26,075 bases of DNA, from positions 1 to 26,075 of the forward strand of contig JAHHRF010000025.1 in NCBI GenBank assembly GCA_020025955.1. The letters run 5' to 3'. Origin of the DNA: Sutterella sp. (lineage in GTDB: Bacteria > Pseudomonadota > Gammaproteobacteria > Burkholderiales > Burkholderiaceae_F). Shown here in pieces: positions 22,935 through 26,075 of the stretch; the first letter of the stretch is position 1; each line of letters starts with the position of its first letter. The notes below the pieces were generated by a model. That model was not told where the DNA came from. It was given only the letters and a program-made list of their open reading frames with translations, and ran no database searches. Made by a program: the position numbers and the translations under genes.

Positions 22935-23903
22935 TTAGACCATTAATAACGGAATTTGACTTCCTTTCTTAGGAAAACTCCTATCTAACATAGATAAAAA
23001 CTGCTCCCAAGAATCAGACGCTCTCATAAGCCCCATTACTGCATGAATATGCACTGATAATGCTGGGATTCCAGTATCATCGGTCATCCATTGGTGATAC
23101 CGAATTCGTCTACGTCCCGCGTCATCTTTAGGACTCCGTTTCTGAAGCTCCTCCAATAACCCAGGTGCCAATCGTTCATAAACGATATCATTTGTATACT
23201 TGCCGATAATTGAGGGGTGTTTATGTTCTTTATATTCCCAACTCTTTAATCGATAAATTTCTTTATAAAATTCGTCCGGAAACCTTTTGGCCCACGCCGC
23301 ATACTCCTTTTGGAGATATTTTTCTAAAAGAAGGTTTAATGCATCTCGATCTCGGACTTCCTGGTATCCAGTTGCTTCATCGATCAAAGCTGCAATGCCC
23401 ACGCCAGCAAGCCCCAGAATAATTATTTCTGATTGCATTGCTAGATGAATTTGGCTTGGCAATAACGCATTCTCTCGTCTCGCTATGAGATACATCTGAC
23501 AAATCGACACGAGATCTTCTGCCTCATATCCATTGCACTTTACACCGTCTTTCTCAAACAGAATCGAGGCTTGTGAGGGATCTTTAAACTTTTCTGGAAC
23601 GTACGGTTGCAAATTGGCAGGAGAAAAGTATCGTTCCAAGCCCCCCTTCTTATTGCCAGTTAACAGTCCTACCACCTCGCGTTTCCATACCACACGCTTG
23701 CCATTATCTAAAACAGCGCACGGAATCTCAGCGTTACCCAACTTCAATTTGCCAATATACGTGGCACTCGGATAGCCAGCCTTTTTCAAAGCCGCCTTCG
23801 TTGCAATTCTTGAACGCTCCTCTGCGGTTAACGATTTACTTCTCGCGACAGCAGCCTTCTGTTTCTTTACATCCTTCTGTTTTTCAATTACTTTTGCTTG
23901 CAT
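22935..23903 (-). CDS. P63C domain-containing protein
   Basis: The 322-residue product has a Lys-rich N-terminus, a middle part of about 120 residues (KLKLGNAEIPCAVLDNGKRVV ... ERYFSPANLQPYVP), and a C-terminal P63C domain from about 165 to 315. That domain shows LIDEATGYQEVRDRDALNLLLEKYLQKEYAAWAKRFPDEFYKEIYRL, GKYTNDIVYERLAPGLLEEL, and HQWMTDDTGIPALSVHIHAVMGLMRASDSWEQFLSMLDRSFP. P63C was named from phage and mobile-element proteins; no biochemical function is established. GGAG lies 6 bases before the ATG. Base and codon use are AT-richer than the flanking genes, suggesting transfer. It is divergent from hsdM and probably belongs to the same accessory insert. Confidence 0.88.
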   Translation of the reverse strand: MQAKVIEKQKDVKKQKAAVARSKSLTAEERSRIATKAALKKAGYPSATYIGKLKLGNAEIPCAVLDNGKRVVWKREVVGLLTGNKKGGLERYFSPANLQPYVPEKFKDPSQASILFEKDGVKCNGYEAEDLVSICQMYLIARRENALLPSQIHLAMQSEIIILGLAGVGIAALIDEATGYQEVRDRDALNLLLEKYLQKEYAAWAKRFPDEFYKEIYRLKSWEYKEHKHPSIIGKYTNDIVYERLAPGLLEELQKRSPKDDAGRRRIRYHQWMTDDTGIPALSVHIHAVMGLMRASDSWEQFLSMLDRSFPKKGSQIPLLMV

Positions 23904-23924
23904 AATACGCTCCGTAAGCAGATT

Positions 23925-23947
23925 GCTTGCAAAGAATTATAGCAAGC
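23925..23947 (-). promoter_or_regulatory. Promoter of P63C gene inside an inverted repeat
   Basis: On the minus strand the sequence is GCTTGC-TATAATTCTTT-GCAAGC. A consensus -10 TATAAT (plus 23936-23941), in extended form TGCTATAAT, lies between the arms of a perfect 6-bp inverted repeat. The -35 is poor. Transcription would begin about 26 bases before the start codon. A repressor site is a reasonable inference. Confidence 0.6.
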
Positions 23948-24236
23948 AGAGAACGAGCAGATTCGTTAAAGCATTAGCATTTTCCCTACAGTCGATCTAC
24001 TACATCTCCAACCTAGCCCAGCAATTACAATCAACTTGCGCAGGAACGTAATTCATACTTCTTTTCCTTCTTACGGAAGTTCAGTCTTCAAGAACATCTT
24101 CTTAAGCTCAAAAAGCCCTTAGCGCTTATACTTAATAAAATTCATTATCAAGGCGTCTCGCTCAAACCCCGAACGGGGTTTTTGTGCATTTAAGCGCCCC
24201 CTCTTCCACTTTGCAAACAAGAAGGCTCTTTCCACC
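23948..24236 (+). promoter_or_regulatory. Upstream region of hsdM
   Basis: This 289-base, AT-rich stretch has no credible gene, tRNA or obvious attachment site. A possible hsdM promoter has -10 TATACT at 24127-24132 and a weak -35 TTAAGC at 24102-24107 (spacing 19). A terminator-like hairpin follows at 24164-24183, between that promoter and hsdM. Confidence 0.4.
24164..24183 (+). terminator. Terminator-like hairpin upstream of hsdM
   Basis: AAACCCC (24164-24170) pairs perfectly with GGGGTTT (24175-24181) on a GAAC loop, followed by TT. No plus-strand gene lies between the maf terminator and this hairpin. It may be a leader attenuator for hsdM or a leftover of a lost gene. Confidence 0.65.
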
Positions 24237-25811
24237 ATGGAGTTAACAGCTAAAGATTTAAACAGCACCTTATGGGCCGCAGCCGATGAAATGCGCCAAG
24301 TCATGTCGGCGGACGTCTACAAGGACTATCTCTTAGGTTTGGTTTTCTACAAGGCACTCTCCGACAAAATGCTCGTCGAAGCGTATGAACTCTTGGAAGA
24401 TGAAAAGCCTGAAAATTTAGCTGTTGCACAAGAAGCCTACGCGGAAGCCGCTGAAGACGAAGAAACCTGGAGCGACTTAAAAGCCGAACTCCAAGACCGT
24501 TTTGGCTGTGTGATTGATCCCGACAAGACCTTCTCGGCCTTCTACGAGCAGATCAACGATCGCACCTTCATGTTGGACAATTTGAGCCAAGCCTTCCGCG
24601 ACATTGAAGCGGCAGGGTCTGGTACCTATGTAGGGCTCTTTGACGACTTTGATATCCAGTCGAAGGACTTGGGGAAGACCCCTGACAAGCGTAACGCCAT
24701 GATTGCCGCAGTCATCAAACAGTTGGCGGGGATTGACTTTACGCGCTACTCCGAAGACGCCCTTGGGGACGCTTACGAATACTTGATTTCGCAGTTTGCT
24801 TCGGAGTCGGGTAAGAAAGCCGGTGAATTCTATACCCCGCAAGCGGTCTCGGAACTCATTGCACGCATCGTCACGCATAAACAAGACGACAAATACGGTT
24901 TCTCCGTTTATGACGCCACCTGTGGGTCGGGCTCTTTATTGCTTCAGATTCGTAAGTTCATCAAGAACGACGACGTCAAGCACCTCGACAACCAGTCTGC
25001 CATTCAATTTTTTGGTCAAGAGTTAAAGAACCAAACCTATAACTTGGCTCGCATGAACATGATGCTTCACCGTGTACCGGCAACGCACCAACACCTGCAT
25101 AACGGTGACACGTTGGATGCCGACTGGCCCACGCAAGAACCCACGAACTTCGATGCCGTGGTGATGAACCCGCCCTACTCGCAAAAATACAATGCCGTAG
25201 ACGGTCTTCTCACTGATCCGCGTTTCGCTCCGTATAAGAAGTTAGCGCCTGCTAGTAAAGCTGACTTTGCCTTCCTTTTGCATGGGTTCTATCACTTGAA
25301 AGACACCGGCACCATGGGGATCGTTTTACCTCACGGTGTGCTTTTTCGTGGCGCGGCAGAAGGCACCATTCGTGAAGAGCTCCTCAAGAAGGGGCACATT
25401 TATGCCGTGATTGGTTTGCCAGCCGGGATCTTCTTCTCGACTGGGATTCCGACCTGCGTGATTGTCTTAAAGAAAAATAACCCGGATCGTAGTGTCTTCT
25501 TTATCGATGCCTCGAAAGAATTCCGAAAGGAGCGCGCTAAGAACTTCTTGGATGCCGAACATATCGACAAGATCTTTAAGACCTACGAAGCCCGTGAGGA
25601 TATTGAGAAGTACGCTCACTTAGCCAGCTTTGAAGAAATCAAAAAAAACGACTTCAACCTCAACATCCCGCGCTACGTGGATTCTTCGGAAGAAGAGGAG
25701 CCCATTGATCTGGCCGCCACCTTTGCTGAACTTGCCAAGCTTGAGCAAGAAGAGAAGCTCATTGATGAAAAACTCAATGGGTTCTTTAAAGAGCTTCGGA
25801 TTAAATTTTGA
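24237..25811 (+). CDS. hsdM: Type I restriction-modification methyltransferase subunit
   Basis: HsdM with HsdS methylates adenine in a bipartite target, and with HsdR forms the restriction complex. The 524-residue product has the N-terminal HsdM helical domain (LNSTLWAAADEMRQVMSADVYKDYLLGLVFYKALSDK). The SAM-side motif I is DATCGSGSLLLQI (about 226-238), preceded by GEFYTPQAVSELI. The catalytic N6-adenine motif NPPY is at 311-314 (AVVMNPPYS). Also seen are GIVLPHGVLFRG, IYAVIGLPAGIFFSTGIPTCVIVLKKN, and an acidic, coiled C-terminus. AAGG lies 11 bases before the ATG. The frame is intact. hsdS begins 11 bases after the stop. Confidence 0.97.
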   Translation: MELTAKDLNSTLWAAADEMRQVMSADVYKDYLLGLVFYKALSDKMLVEAYELLEDEKPENLAVAQEAYAEAAEDEETWSDLKAELQDRFGCVIDPDKTFSAFYEQINDRTFMLDNLSQAFRDIEAAGSGTYVGLFDDFDIQSKDLGKTPDKRNAMIAAVIKQLAGIDFTRYSEDALGDAYEYLISQFASESGKKAGEFYTPQAVSELIARIVTHKQDDKYGFSVYDATCGSGSLLLQIRKFIKNDDVKHLDNQSAIQFFGQELKNQTYNLARMNMMLHRVPATHQHLHNGDTLDADWPTQEPTNFDAVVMNPPYSQKYNAVDGLLTDPRFAPYKKLAPASKADFAFLLHGFYHLKDTGTMGIVLPHGVLFRGAAEGTIREELLKKGHIYAVIGLPAGIFFSTGIPTCVIVLKKNNPDRSVFFIDASKEFRKERAKNFLDAEHIDKIFKTYEAREDIEKYAHLASFEEIKKNDFNLNIPRYVDSSEEEEPIDLAATFAELAKLEQEEKLIDEKLNGFFKELRIKF

Positions 25812-25822
25812 GGGGGTAGATG

Positions 25823-26075
25823 ATGGCAAATCCAAAATTACGATTTAATCAAGAAGATGGAAATAGTTACCCTCATTGGGAAGAGAAAAAGCTCAAGGAC
25901 ATTGCCTCCAATATCGTAGGCGGTGGCACTCCATCCAAAGCGAAAGAAGAATATTGGATGGGTACGCTACCGTGGATCTCTTCCTCAGACATTCACGAAA
26001 ATAGCATCCGAAATATTGATACAAGCCGTTTTATCACAAAGGATGCCGTCACCAACAGTGCCACCAAAAAAGTAC
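25823..26075 (+). CDS. hsdS: Type I restriction-modification specificity subunit, 5' part only
   Basis: The open frame starts at ATG 25823, with AGGGGG (overlapping the hsdM stop) 6 bases upstream; an adjacent in-frame ATG at 25820 is also possible. It runs 84 codons to the window edge. Near the start it shows YPHWEEKKLKDIASNIVGGGTPS followed by YWMGTLPWISSSDI, which is the typical opening of an HsdS target recognition domain. HsdS sets the DNA target of both modification and restriction. Only the beginning of the first recognition domain is in view, so the target cannot be inferred. hsdR is not seen. Confidence 0.93.
   Translation, partial: MANPKLRFNQEDGNSYPHWEEKKLKDIASNIVGGGTPSKAKEEYWMGTLPWISSSDIHENSIRNIDTSRFITKDAVTNSATKKV

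Noticed and set aside
22935..23903. Integrase or recombinase for the P63C gene
   Set aside because: No tyrosine-recombinase RHRY or serine-recombinase motifs are present; the C-terminal half matches the P63C pattern instead.
1..26075. CRISPR arrays, rRNA, insertion sequences
   Set aside because: No regularly spaced repeats, rRNA-like segments, transposase frames or terminal inverted repeats with target duplications were seen.

Overview
The window looks like chromosome of an anaerobic or microaerophilic betaproteobacterium, most likely a Sutterellaceae-type gut Burkholderiales. This is inferred from gene content: a nadD-rsfS-rlmH-maf order of betaproteobacterial type, a Wolinella-type diheme fumarate reductase cytochrome b, a class I (Fe-S) fumarase, a NapC/NirT-type tetraheme cytochrome, FNR-like boxes and no aerobic respiratory genes. 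Codon use is mixed: GC-rich overall, but with many TTA/TTG leucine and CGT arginine codons. I cannot confirm the genus without a search.

Layout. (1) 1-2475: a truncated secreted Met/His-rich protein on the minus strand, then purB and a small lipoprotein on the plus strand. (2) 2529-6396: molybdate uptake. modABC runs on the minus strand and modE diverges from it across a 488-base region holding two ModE-like inverted repeats. (3) 6397-7294: a single-gene unit for a membrane-anchored tetraheme cytochrome c, preceded by a perfect FNR box and an 11-base-period repeat. (4) 7410-12753: housekeeping genes pepN, fbp, a LapA-like membrane coiled-coil protein (minus) and upp, the last with a strong promoter and a terminator-like leader hairpin. 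(5) 12999-15682: C4-dicarboxylate metabolism, with an FNR-box-preceded frdC-like cytochrome b without frdA/frdB next to it, convergent with a class I fumarase. (6) 16029-19608: a NarL-type response regulator whose receiver has lost its phospho-acceptor Asp, abutting an M20 carbamoylase/allantoate-amidohydrolase-type gene, and divergent from an AbgA-like aminobenzoyl-glutamate hydrolase. (7) 19836-22884: yebC with a hairpin-rich leader, then nadD-rsfS-rlmH-maf. (8) 22935-26075: a probable accessory insert after maf, made of an AT-richer P63C-domain gene (minus) and a type I restriction-modification locus (hsdM, then hsdS running off the window).

Working together: molybdate uptake, FNR-type control, the quinol-linked tetraheme cytochrome, the fumarate reductase membrane subunit and the oxygen-sensitive fumarase all suit anaerobic respiration, in which molybdoenzymes and fumarate reduction are common. 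The items most worth a second look are the phosphorylation-dead NarL-like regulator, the orphan FrdC, the CX3CH heme site, the leader hairpins of upp, yebC and hsdM, and the P63C gene beside the type I R-M system.
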